Source: Gp6-AA40 sp036742665 (lineage in GTDB: Bacteria > Acidobacteriota > Vicinamibacteria > Vicinamibacterales > UBA2999). From it: a stretch of 8,448 nucleotides of DNA. Position 1 is the stretch's first letter, and each line of letters begins with the position of its first letter. The notes beneath the pieces were generated by a model. The model had not been told where the DNA came from. It ran no database searches and worked only from the letters and a program-made list of their open reading frames with translations. Location of the stretch: NCBI GenBank assembly GCA_036742665.1, contig DAINQP010000235.1, positions 1 through 8,448 on the forward strand, written 5' to 3'. Below, piece after piece: positions 1 through 7,292 of this stretch. Position numbers and translations under genes: made by a program.

Positions 1-2
1 CG

Positions 3-2528
3 CTGCTGTTTGCGGTGTATCTGGCGTCGGTTCCGCGGCTCGCGATAGATCCGGCGTTGCTCTTCGGGTTCCTGCTCCTCCTCGACGTGGGATTGCTCAC
101 GATCGCGATCGTTCGGCGCGAGGAGTTGTTGCACGCAGTCGCGGCGGTGACCACGTTGGTCGTGTTCGCGATTTGGATTGGCAGGTACCCGAGCGGCGCC
201 TTGACGATCGCGTCGATCTTCACTGCGGTCTTCGTGCTGCTGTATCTGCTCGCACCGGCAATCGCCGAGCGAATGAAGAAACCGTTCGACGGTATCGCAG
301 TTCAAGCGATCTATGCTGCGCCGATTCTGTTGTTCATGTTCCCGGCGCTCGCGCGAATCGAGCCTGCGGCCGCGTGGCCATGGGTGCTATTCGGCACGCT
401 CTACGTGCTGCTCGCGTTGATCGCCTGGCGTGCGCTCGCGATCCCGAATTCGGCGCTCTTCTTTGTCGCGGCGTTCTTCGCCCTGGCGGCTGAAGCGTCG
501 TGGTCGGCCACACACCTGCTCACCGAGCGGCTCGGCACCGCCGTGTTGCTCTACGCGCTCTTCGGCGCCTTCTATCTCGGTGTGCCGATCGTTGCCCGGC
601 GCATCCGGCACCCACTCGAGCCTGCGTGGGGTGGCGGCGCAGTGGTCCTCGGCAGCCTCGTCATGCTCCTGTTCCTCGCGGCTGGTCCGCGCGCCGCTGC
701 GGGGCTGTGGGGCATGGCGTTCCTGCTCGCCCTGCTCAACGCGGGACTCTTCATCGAAAGCGCGGCTGGCCGGCTTCCTGCGTTGTCGGTCGCCGGCAGC
801 CTGTTGTCGTGGCTTGTCCTCGGCGTCTGGTGGGGCAACGCAGCCGCAGCGGTAGGAGTGATGCCGTCGCTGATCGTGTTGGTCGGTTTGACGCTGGTGA
901 TGCTCGGTGGCCATGCCTGGGCGCACGCAGAGACGATGCGTCAGGGTGGACGAGCTGATGAGGCGCCAGGGTTCCCGACGACCGCATCACTCGGCCTCGT
1001 CGGTCACGGGTTCCTGCTGTTTGTGTTTCTGAATCCCGAGTGGTCCACGCCGCCGTGGCCGGGACTCGGTGCGCTGCTCGTCATGACCCTCGCCGTCAGC
1101 ACCACGGCACTCGTCGTCCGCAGGGCCATTCTTCATGCGGCAGCCACCATTGCGGCAGCCGTGATCATCTGCGCGTGGGCGCAGCTGTCGCTCGGCGACG
1201 AATGGGCGTTGGTGGCGACGATGATGGCCGAAGCGGCGATCGCGTACTCGCTGGTGTGGCTGTGGCTTGCCCGTCGTCTCGACAGAGTGGCCGTCTCGGC
1301 AGCCGCCGTCGTCACGATGTTCCTCAGCGAGCTGACATTGATCGCCGTCGCCGCCGTTCCTAACCCACCGCCGCTCGTGCTCCTCAGCGCGCTGCACGTC
1401 GTCAATCTGTCGTTGATCCTGTGGCTGGCGTGGGTGCGTCAATGGCAGTGGGTCGGGCTCGCCGCGGTGGTGCCTGCCTGGCTCGCCACGCTCGTCTGGT
1501 ACGACGGCCATCGACAGCCCGACCAGTGGACGCAGGTGATGATCCTGGCCACGGCGCTCTATGCGGTGTTCGCGCTGTATCCGTTCGTCCTCGGGTCCCG
1601 TGCGCGCGAATCGCGCGATCCGTATCTCACCGCAATTGGCGGCAGCGTGTTCTACTTCTTCGCGGCGCGGATGGCGCTGTTGCAAGGAGGTCTCTCGTCG
1701 GTGGTTGGCGTGGTGCCGGTGTTCGAAGGCGCCGTCCTGGCGCTGCTGCTGCGCGCGCTCCTGCGCATCGAGCCACGCGGTGGTCGCGATCTCGGCCGCC
1801 TGGCCATCGTTGCTGGATCGGCACTGGCGTTTGCCACCGTGGCGATTCCGCTGCAGCTGAAACAACAGTGGATCACCATTGGCTGGGCGCTCGAGGGCGC
1901 GGCGCTTGCCTGGCTCTATCGCCGGATCCCGCATCGAGGCTTGCTGTACTGGGCGATGGCGCTGCTCTCTGCCGTGTTCGTACGTCTCGCGATGAATCCT
2001 GAGATCTTCATCTACGAGCCGCGCGGCATGCGGGTGTTCAACTGGTATCTCTACGCCTATCTGATTTGCAGTGTCGCGATCTTTGTCGCCGCGTGGTGGC
2101 TGTCGCGCACGGATGACCGTCTGCTGTTTGCGGGAGATTGGGCCAAGCCGTCCACGCTGTTGCCGCCGGCAGGTGTGATTCTGCTGTTCGTTCTTCTCAA
2201 CATCGAAATCGCCGACTTCTACGCGACCGGTCCCGAGATTACGTTCCGCTTTGGCGTGAGCATCGCGCAGGATCTCACCTACACGATCGGGTGGCTGGTG
2301 TTCGGGCTCGGCATGCTGGCCGCCGGCATCTATCTGCACAACCGTCCAGGACGCATGACAGCCGTCGCGCTGATCGCGGTCACCACGTTCAAGGCGTTTC
2401 TCTATGACATGGGATCACTCGAGGGTCTGGCGCAGGTGGGGTCGTTCGTCGGTCTGGCGATATCGCTGGCGCTTGTCGCATTGGCGCTGCAGAGATTCGT
2501 GCTGCATGCGCCGAAGGAAGAATCATGA
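3..2528 (+). CDS. DUF2339 family polytopic membrane protein (5' partial)
   Basis: This is the C-terminal part of a very large inner-membrane protein. The frame is open to the window's left edge, so the GTG at 15 is probably internal and the true start lies upstream. From that GTG about 837 residues are visible, almost all hydrophobic helices (more than twenty membrane segments) separated by short loops, often rich in Arg, with no soluble domain. Two landmarks fit the DUF2339 family: a WITIGWALEGAALAWLYRR segment starting near residue 619, and a C-terminal block with KAFLYDM near residue 793, followed by a last helix and a short polar tail. The function of the family is unknown; I recall members of roughly 900 residues or more. 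The TGA stop overlaps the ATG of the DUF3999 gene (ATGA), indicating translational coupling. No catalytic motif was seen. Family assignment is from remembered sequence character, not a search. Confidence 0.8.
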   Translation: MLFAVYLASVPRLAIDPALLFGFLLLLDVGLLTIAIVRREELLHAVAAVTTLVVFAIWIGRYPSGALTIASIFTAVFVLLYLLAPAIAERMKKPFDGIAVQAIYAAPILLFMFPALARIEPAAAWPWVLFGTLYVLLALIAWRALAIPNSALFFVAAFFALAAEASWSATHLLTERLGTAVLLYALFGAFYLGVPIVARRIRHPLEPAWGGGAVVLGSLVMLLFLAAGPRAAAGLWGMAFLLALLNAGLFIESAAGRLPALSVAGSLLSWLVLGVWWGNAAAAVGVMPSLIVLVGLTLVMLGGHAWAHAETMRQGGRADEAPGFPTTASLGLVGHGFLLFVFLNPEWSTPPWPGLGALLVMTLAVSTTALVVRRAILHAAATIAAAVIICAWAQLSLGDEWALVATMMAEAAIAYSLVWLWLARRLDRVAVSAAAVVTMFLSELTLIAVAAVPNPPPLVLLSALHVVNLSLILWLAWVRQWQWVGLAAVVPAWLATLVWYDGHRQPDQWTQVMILATALYAVFALYPFVLGSRARESRDPYLTAIGGSVFYFFAARMALLQGGLSSVVGVVPVFEGAVLALLLRALLRIEPRGGRDLGRLAIVAGSALAFATVAIPLQLKQQWITIGWALEGAALAWLYRRIPHRGLLYWAMALLSAVFVRLAMNPEIFIYEPRGMRVFNWYLYAYLICSVAIFVAAWWLSRTDDRLLFAGDWAKPSTLLPPAGVILLFVLLNIEIADFYATGPEITFRFGVSIAQDLTYTIGWLVFGLGMLAAGIYLHNRPGRMTAVALIAVTTFKAFLYDMGSLEGLAQVGSFVGLAISLALVALALQRFVLHAPKEES

Positions 2529-4603
2529 ATCGCCGATCACCGCACGGACTGAAGCCCGCGCTCTACGCGTGTGCCGGAATCCTCTTCGTTGTGGCTGCGC
2601 CCGCCGCGCAACAGACACCGCCGGAGACACCATTTCGTTACGAGCGCCCGGTGCAGACGGGCGGGCCTGGCCCACGTCGTCTGGCGATCGATATTCCGCT
2701 GCTCGTCGGCGGCAATCCGTTTCGAGGGCGCGTGATGCCCGGCGCGGGGCTGACCGATCTGCGTTTCTTCGATCCGAACGGACAGGAGTTGCAGTATCTG
2801 CTCGTCTCGAATCCGCCCGAGCCGCCGGCGTGGCGATCGGCGCAGACGCTCGCCATCGCCCCAGTCGAGACGCCGGCACTGAAGGCCAGCGGCTTTGAAA
2901 TCGATCTCGGCGAGGCGATCGTCATCGATCGCTTTCGCGTGGACGGAATCGCCGGACCGTTTCTCAAGCGGATCCGTCTCGAAGGCAGCGGCGACCGCGC
3001 TCGGTGGACACTGCTCGTCGATGAGGGCACGTTGTTCGATCTGCCGCAGGAGCGGATGGTTCAAACCGAGCTGGGTTTCGCCGCAGGTGCATATCGGTAC
3101 GTCCGCCTGACGTGGGACGACACGCGATCTGGCCGCTTGCCCAGACCCGAGCTCGCATCCGTGCGTGAGGTGCGCACCGCGACCCCGCCACCTGCGCTGA
3201 CCACGCCACTGACATTCGAGCGGCGACCCAGCGAACCAGGGCGCGGCCAGTTTCGTGTCCGTCTTCCTGCCGCGCGCCTGCCGATCGTCGCGCTCGACGT
3301 GGATATCGGCGGCGCGCGCATCCTGCGTCAGGTGACGGTGTACGAGCCGCATCTCATTGGCGGTCAGGTCGTCCCGACACAACTCGGCGCGGGCGTGTTG
3401 CGGCGTGTCGTTCAGGACGAGATGACCGCGTCGGCGATCAGGATTCCGATCGCGTCGCCCGAGGAGCCGCTGCTCGATCTCGTCATTGATGAGGGAAACA
3501 ATCCGCCCAGCGAGGTCCGCGGCATCACCGCCGTCTTCGCCGAGCTGCCGTGGATCTACTTCGAATCGACCTCGAACACCGTCATCGCACGATACGGCAA
3601 CCCGTCATTGAAGGCGCCGCGCTACGACCTCGAGGCTGTGCGTCAGACGGCGCCAATCGCCACAACGATGGAAGCGACGTGGGGCGAGGCAAGGCTGCGG
3701 GGTGAGTCTGAGAAGGTCAGCAGCGTCGCGCCAGCGCTTCCGACCGTCGGCGCGACAGTCGATCCGGCGACTTTCCGATATGTGCGGCCGATTCCTTCCG
3801 GCGAGGCAGGACTCGTCACGATACCGCTCGATGCCGCAGTGCTGGCCCACGGCCGGCCAGCGGCCTTTGCCGATGTCCGTGTGATCGATGCGGCGAACCG
3901 GCAAGTGCCATATCTCATCGAGCGCGCGAGCGAGCCGTTGTCTCTCGACTTGGCCATAGAGCCGGTCGCGACTCGTCCGGCGTCATTGGCGTCGAACCGC
4001 ACGCTCAGCGTGTATCGCGTGCGCCTGCCGCTCGAACAGCTGCCGCAGGCGCGTGTGGTGCTGACCACGCCAGCCCGCGTCTTTACACGGCGCGTGACGG
4101 TCGGCGTCGAGCACGGCCCGGATCGGCGTCGGCGCGATCCATGGTTCGAGACGCTCGCGACATCGGACTGGTCGCATGCCGATCAGGAGTCACCGGCGCC
4201 TGCGCTCACGATGGCCGTTCGTCCGATCGACGCCCGAGAGGTGTTCATCACGGTTGAAGAAGGTGACAACAGCCCGCTTCCGTTCGCCCCGGCGCGTCTG
4301 CTGCTGCCGTCATATCGCCTGCGGCTGTTTCGCGAGCGCAATGCCGCGCTGCGGCTGGCCTATGGGCGAGACGATTTGAGCCCACCGCAGTACGACCTGG
4401 CTCTCATCGCCCCGCAGTTGACTGGTGTCACGGCCATCGAGATCATGCCGGGACCGGAGCAGACCTCTGCGCCGGAATCACCGCTGATGCTGATGTCGCC
4501 GCAGATCTTCTGGGCCGTCCTCAGTGCCGCCGTATTGATTCTGATTGGGCTGGTCGTCCGGCTGGTGAGAAAGTCGGACGTGCAGTCCACGCCCGCGACG
4601 TAA
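2525..4603 (+). CDS. DUF3999 family secreted, membrane-anchored protein with internal duplication
   Basis: The product is a 692-residue envelope protein of unknown function. The start is the ATG in the ATGA overlap with the DUF2339 gene. Residues 1-27 look like a signal peptide: a basic N-terminus, a hydrophobic stretch and an A-P-A motif at 25-27. Residues about 661-680 form one membrane helix followed by RLVRK, so the bulk should sit outside the cytoplasm. The ectodomain starts with FRYERP (37), contains a discoidin-like beta stretch around 115-215 (IDLGEAIVIDRFRVDG, then YRYVRLTW), then FRVRLP (243), DEGNN (322) and YDL (367). The same order recurs as FRYVRP (417), YRVRLP (497), EEGDN (578) and YDL (623), so the protein appears duplicated. 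Single-copy family members I recall are nearer 450 residues. DUF2339 and DUF3999 genes are commonly adjacent, suggesting a joint envelope role; no enzyme motif is visible. Confidence 0.8.
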   Translation: MNRRSPHGLKPALYACAGILFVVAAPAAQQTPPETPFRYERPVQTGGPGPRRLAIDIPLLVGGNPFRGRVMPGAGLTDLRFFDPNGQELQYLLVSNPPEPPAWRSAQTLAIAPVETPALKASGFEIDLGEAIVIDRFRVDGIAGPFLKRIRLEGSGDRARWTLLVDEGTLFDLPQERMVQTELGFAAGAYRYVRLTWDDTRSGRLPRPELASVREVRTATPPPALTTPLTFERRPSEPGRGQFRVRLPAARLPIVALDVDIGGARILRQVTVYEPHLIGGQVVPTQLGAGVLRRVVQDEMTASAIRIPIASPEEPLLDLVIDEGNNPPSEVRGITAVFAELPWIYFESTSNTVIARYGNPSLKAPRYDLEAVRQTAPIATTMEATWGEARLRGESEKVSSVAPALPTVGATVDPATFRYVRPIPSGEAGLVTIPLDAAVLAHGRPAAFADVRVIDAANRQVPYLIERASEPLSLDLAIEPVATRPASLASNRTLSVYRVRLPLEQLPQARVVLTTPARVFTRRVTVGVEHGPDRRRRDPWFETLATSDWSHADQESPAPALTMAVRPIDAREVFITVEEGDNSPLPFAPARLLLPSYRLRLFRERNAALRLAYGRDDLSPPQYDLALIAPQLTGVTAIEIMPGPEQTSAPESPLMLMSPQIFWAVLSAAVLILIGLVVRLVRKSDVQSTPAT

Positions 4604-4607
4604 TACC

Positions 4608-4632
4608 GTAGGGCACGTCCTCTGGACGTGCC
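4608..4632 (+). repeat. REP-like palindrome with GTAG head, copy 1
   Basis: A GTAG tetranucleotide (4608-4611) is followed by a perfect 9-bp inverted repeat, GGCACGTCC (4612-4620) and GGACGTGCC (4624-4632), with a TCT loop. It begins five bases after the TAA stop of the DUF3999 gene. GTAG followed at once by a short palindrome is the known layout of bacterial REP elements mobilised by REP-associated tyrosine transposases (RAYTs). There is no T-tract after the stem, so it is not a canonical intrinsic terminator, though a hairpin here could protect the 3' end of the mRNA. Confidence 0.7.
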
Positions 4633-4637
4633 GAACG

Positions 4638-4663
4638 GTAGGGCACGTCCTTCTGGACATGCC
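4638..4663 (+). repeat. REP-like palindrome with GTAG head, copy 2
   Basis: This is a second unit in the same orientation, 30 bases after the first: GTAG (4638-4641), arm GGCACGTCC (4642-4650), loop TTCT, arm GGACATGCC (4655-4663). One arm base differs from copy 1 (A for G at 4659), breaking one pair, and the loop is one base longer. Its right arm ends six bases before the ATG of pnuC, so the hairpin occupies the place where a ribosome binding site would normally be. Confidence 0.7.
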
Positions 4664-4669
4664 GCTGTG

Positions 4670-5242
4670 ATGAACTCTCTCGAGATAGCTGGATTCGTGA
4701 CCGGCGCGCTGTCGGTGTGGCTGGCCGTACGGCAAAACCCGTGGAACTGGCCGTTCGGCGTCGCGAACGCAGTCTTCTTCTTGCTCTTGTTCCTGCGGGC
4801 CCGCCTCTATGGCGACATGGCGCTGCAGGTGCTCTTCATGGCCATCTGCCTGCTCGGGTGGTACCGCTGGCTTTTCGGCGGCGCGGGACACTCGCGTCTG
4901 AGCGTCACGCGTATTTCGAGGACCGGATCGGTGGCGTACATGGCAGCAGGAATCGCCGCGACCGCAATGTTTGCCCCGTATCTGCGCAGCGTGGGCGATG
5001 CCGCGCCGTGGCTCGATGCGCTGACGACCGTGTTGAGCGTCGAGGCGCAGTACTTGATGACGCGCAAGGTGATCGAGCATTGGCTGGTCTGGATGGCGGC
5101 TGATGTCATCTACATCTGGCTCTATGCGTCGCGCGGTCTGTATCTCACCAGTCTGCTCTACGTCGTCTTCTTCGCGATGTGCGTCGCCGGGTGGCGAGAT
5201 TGGCGGCGCGACATGTCGCGCCGGCCCGCGGCGGCCGCATGA
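4670..5242 (+). CDS. pnuC: PnuC-family nicotinamide riboside/mononucleotide transporter
   Basis: This is a 190-residue inner-membrane transporter, expected to facilitate uptake of nicotinamide riboside (or a related vitamin) for NAD synthesis. PnuC signatures are present: NWPFG (26-30), LYGDMALQ (46-53), GWYRW (63-67), then QYLMTRKVIEHWLVW starting at 127 and an AADVIYIWLY helix before the C-terminal GWRDW. About seven helices fit the 3+1+3 PnuC fold and the length is normal. I chose the ATG at 4670 because the family's first helix begins right there; the GTG at 4667 is possible, and a GTG at 4628 would add 14 residues encoded by the REP repeat, which is unlikely. No Shine-Dalgarno sequence is visible. 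The following kinase gene overlaps by ATGA, fitting a transport-and-trap operon with nicotinamide riboside as the likely substrate. Symbol by family; the substrate is inferred. Confidence 0.9.
   Translation: MNSLEIAGFVTGALSVWLAVRQNPWNWPFGVANAVFFLLLFLRARLYGDMALQVLFMAICLLGWYRWLFGGAGHSRLSVTRISRTGSVAYMAAGIAATAMFAPYLRSVGDAAPWLDALTTVLSVEAQYLMTRKVIEHWLVWMAADVIYIWLYASRGLYLTSLLYVVFFAMCVAGWRDWRRDMSRRPAAAA
5204..5223. other. Perfect 20-bp palindrome at the 3' end of pnuC
   Basis: CGGCGCGACATGTCGCGCCG reads the same on both strands. In RNA it would fold into a strong GC-rich hairpin with a CATG loop, ending 15 bases before the ATG of the kinase gene. It lies inside the Arg-rich tail codons of pnuC (RRDMSRR). 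It could influence coupling of the two cistrons or be a protein site in DNA; it could equally be a by-product of GC-rich Arg codons. Confidence 0.5.
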
Positions 5243-5757
5243 AGCGCGTACTCATCGTCGGCGCCGAATCCACGGGAAAGACCACGCTCGCGATGGCCCT
5301 GGCGGAGCATTACCAGACGACGTGGGTGCCGGAGTTCGGGCGGCTCTACACGGAAGCGCGCCGTCCGCGTGGCGATTTGTGGCGCAGCGACGAATTCACG
5401 TTCATCGCCACCGAGCAGGTGCGCATGGAAGATGCGCTCGAGCGCATCGCCAACCGCGTGTTGATCTCCGATACCGACGCATTCGCCACTGCAATCTGGC
5501 ATGAACGCTATCTCGAACAACCGTCACCAGAGGTGCTCGCAGTTGCCGCCGGCCGCACCTATGACCTGTACATTCTGACCGACGTGGATACGCCGTTCGT
5601 GTCCGACGACATCCGCGATGGCGAGACGATCCGCGAGTGGATGCACAACCGATTTCAGGAGGAGCTGTCGCGAATGCGTGCGCCGGTGCTATTCGTGTCC
5701 GGTCCGCACGAGCAACGCATGGCAGCAGCGATCGCGCGCATAGATTCCCTGCTGTAG
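5239..5757 (+). CDS. NadR-type ribosylnicotinamide kinase (stand-alone AAA ATPase domain)
   Basis: This 172-residue cytoplasmic P-loop kinase resembles the C-terminal kinase domain of NadR, which phosphorylates nicotinamide riboside to NMN with ATP. It shows Walker A GAESTGKT (8-15), EFGR (32-35, as in the NadR EYGR-type motif), DTD (78-80, Walker B-like) followed by the AIWHERY stretch, and the lid-side block TDVDTPFVSDDIRD (114-127), which matches the family's PWVxDGxR-like region. It has neither the NadR N-terminal DNA-binding domain nor the adenylyltransferase domain, so it should be only the kinase; NMN must be adenylated by another enzyme. The ATG at 5239 overlaps the pnuC stop (ATGA) and aligns with the beta strand before the P-loop; an upstream GTG at 5179 would add residues overlapping pnuC and is not favoured. 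The TAG stop lies in the GTAG head of a REP-like repeat. No clear ribosome binding site, so coupling to pnuC is likely. Confidence 0.87.
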   Translation: MKRVLIVGAESTGKTTLAMALAEHYQTTWVPEFGRLYTEARRPRGDLWRSDEFTFIATEQVRMEDALERIANRVLISDTDAFATAIWHERYLEQPSPEVLAVAAGRTYDLYILTDVDTPFVSDDIRDGETIREWMHNRFQEELSRMRAPVLFVSGPHEQRMAAAIARIDSLL

Positions 5758-5779
5758 TGTCCGGCTTCAGCCCGGACAC
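5754..5779 (+). repeat. REP-like palindrome with GTAG head, TGTCCGG family
   Basis: GTAG (5754-5757) is followed by TGTCCGG (5758-5764) and its partner CCGGACA (5772-5778), with CTTCAGC between; GGC and GCC can extend the stem with one bulged C. The repeat fills the gap between two convergent genes and supplies the TAG stop of the kinase gene. Positions 5753-5772 match 8388-8407 exactly on the opposite strand (20 bases, TGTAGTGTCCGGCTTCAGCC). It lacks a T-tract, so a terminator role is only possible. Confidence 0.75.
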
Positions 5780-5784
5780 CACAT

Positions 5785-7245
5785 CTACACGCGCGTCGCC
5801 AGAAACTCCAGTAGCCGCGTGAGCCGCGCGCGGGTGCGGTCGGGGCCGAGCCAGGCGAGCAGTTCGAACAAGCCCGGGCTCATCGTCCGGCCACTAACGG
5901 CGACGCGGGTCGCGTGAATCAGCGCGCCGGCCTTGATGCCGCGTGCGGTTGCGGTGTTGCGCACTGCGGCTTCCACCTGCGCCTCATCGAACGGCGTCGT
6001 TTGCGCCAGTGCTTCGATGAGCGCTGCGATGTGCCCGGCGAGCTCCGGCAACGACAGATGCTTCGCGACGGCATCGGACTCGTACTCCACCGCATCGACC
6101 ACCAGCGGCCGCGCCTGCTCGACGAAGTCAGTCAGACGCTTCGCGCGCGGTCGCAGCAGCTCGATCAGACGATGAAACGAGGCGATGTCCTGGACCAGCG
6201 CCTCGCTACCGAGCCCGGCGTCGTCGAACATCGGCCGCAAGATGGCCGAGAGATCCGCGATCGGCATCCGCGCGATGTACTGACCGTTCATCCAATCAAG
6301 CTTCTCGGTGTTGAACACCGCGTTGCCACCGCTGATGCCGTCGAGCAAAAAGCTGCCAATCAGTTCCGTCGTCGTCATCAGCTCGCGATCGTCACCGGGT
6401 GACCAGCCAAGCAGCGCGAGGAAGTTCACCATCGCTTCAGGCAGATAGCCCTGACGCTGGTACTCGGTGACCGACATCGCTCCATGACGTTTGCTGAGGC
6501 GCTTCTTGTCACTGCCGAGAATCAGCGGCACATGCGCAAACCGCGGGACCGGTGCGCCGAGCGCCTGAAACAGCAGAACGTGCTTCGGCGTGTTGGAGAT
6601 GTGGTCGTCGCCGCGAATGACATCGGTAATTCCCATCTCAACATCGTCCACGACGACCGAGAGGTGATAGGTCGGATAGTCGTCCGACCGGAGGATTACG
6701 AAGTCTTCGATATTGGCGCTGTCGAACTCGATCCGGCCGTGCACCGCGTCATCGAATGCGGTGCTTCCCGCGGGCACCTTGAAGCGAATCGCTCGCGGCG
6801 TCGCGGCATCCTCGAGCTCGCGCACCTGATCGGCGGAGAGAGCGAGGCACGTGCGGTCGTACTGCCAGGCCTCACCAGATTGCTCGGCGCGTTCGCGCTC
6901 CTGACGAAGCCGTTGCGCGCCGCAGAAGCAGGCGTAGGCGTGTCCGGCATCGATGAGGCGGCGAGCGGCCGCGCGGTAGCTGTCGAGCCGCTGCGCCTGG
7001 AAATACGGAGCATGCGGTCCTCCGACTTCTGGTCCTTCGTCCCATGCCAGCCCAAGCCAGCGCAGACCGTCGAGGATGCCGGTGACCATGTCGGCCGACG
7101 ATCGCTCAACGTCCGTGTCTTCGATGCGCAGCAGAAAGGTGCCGCCGTGACGGCGGGCATAGAGCCAATTGAAGAGCGCTGTGCGCGCGCCGCCGACGTG
7201 CAGGTAGCCGGTTGGCGATGGTGCGAAGCGAACCCGCGGGGGCAT
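5785..7245 (-). CDS. gltX: Glutamyl-tRNA synthetase (GluRS, class I)
   Basis: This 486-residue cytoplasmic enzyme charges tRNA-Glu with glutamate using ATP. The class I HIGH-type motif is APSPTGYLHVGG (8-19), followed by RTALFNWLYAR and RIEDTDVERS; the KMSKS-type motif is KRLSK (248-252) in SDKKRLSKRHG. A zinc-knuckle-like stretch has C106, C108 and C133 with YDRTC, as in many bacterial GluRS. The catalytic region DFVILRSDDYPTYHLSVVVDD and IRGDDHISNTP are present, and the C-terminal anticodon-binding region is complete, ending in LTRLLEFLATRV. Length is normal and no frame disruption is seen. The ATG at 7245 puts the HIGH motif at the usual distance from the N-terminus. It is transcribed alone, convergent with the kinase gene and divergent from the PilZ gene. 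Whether it also charges tRNA-Gln (non-discriminating) cannot be decided from this window, since neither glnS nor gatCAB is present. Confidence 0.97.
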   Translation of the reverse strand: MPPRVRFAPSPTGYLHVGGARTALFNWLYARRHGGTFLLRIEDTDVERSSADMVTGILDGLRWLGLAWDEGPEVGGPHAPYFQAQRLDSYRAAARRLIDAGHAYACFCGAQRLRQERERAEQSGEAWQYDRTCLALSADQVRELEDAATPRAIRFKVPAGSTAFDDAVHGRIEFDSANIEDFVILRSDDYPTYHLSVVVDDVEMGITDVIRGDDHISNTPKHVLLFQALGAPVPRFAHVPLILGSDKKRLSKRHGAMSVTEYQRQGYLPEAMVNFLALLGWSPGDDRELMTTTELIGSFLLDGISGGNAVFNTEKLDWMNGQYIARMPIADLSAILRPMFDDAGLGSEALVQDIASFHRLIELLRPRAKRLTDFVEQARPLVVDAVEYESDAVAKHLSLPELAGHIAALIEALAQTTPFDEAQVEAAVRNTATARGIKAGALIHATRVAVSGRTMSPGLFELLAWLGPDRTRARLTRLLEFLATRV

Positions 7246-7251
7246 CCGACC

Positions 7252-7257
7252 ATTTTA
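7252..7257 (-). promoter_or_regulatory. Possible -10 element of gltX (leaderless arrangement)
   Basis: On the minus strand TAAAAT lies six bases before the gltX ATG. If it acts as a -10 box, transcription would start at or next to the ATG, giving a leaderless mRNA; consistent with this, no Shine-Dalgarno sequence precedes the ATG. No good -35 hexamer is found 16-18 bases upstream, so support is weak. Confidence 0.2.
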
Positions 7258-7292
7258 TCGATGATTCATCACAGACACGTGCGGCAGGCGAG

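Noticed and set aside
987..2339. 450-codon minus-strand frame opposite the DUF2339 gene, and 2537-3382 opposite the DUF3999 gene
   Set aside because: The products are low-complexity Arg/His/Gln-rich sequences, the mirror of hydrophobic GC-rich codons; the plus-strand frames have clear family features and a membrane pattern.
4628..4669. N-terminal extension of PnuC from GTG 4628
   Set aside because: The extra 14 residues are encoded by the REP-like repeat, and the PnuC first helix begins right after the ATG at 4670.
4604..4669. Rho-independent terminator between the DUF3999 gene and pnuC
   Set aside because: The hairpins are strong but no T-run follows either one, and GTAG heads with tandem repetition fit REP-like elements better.
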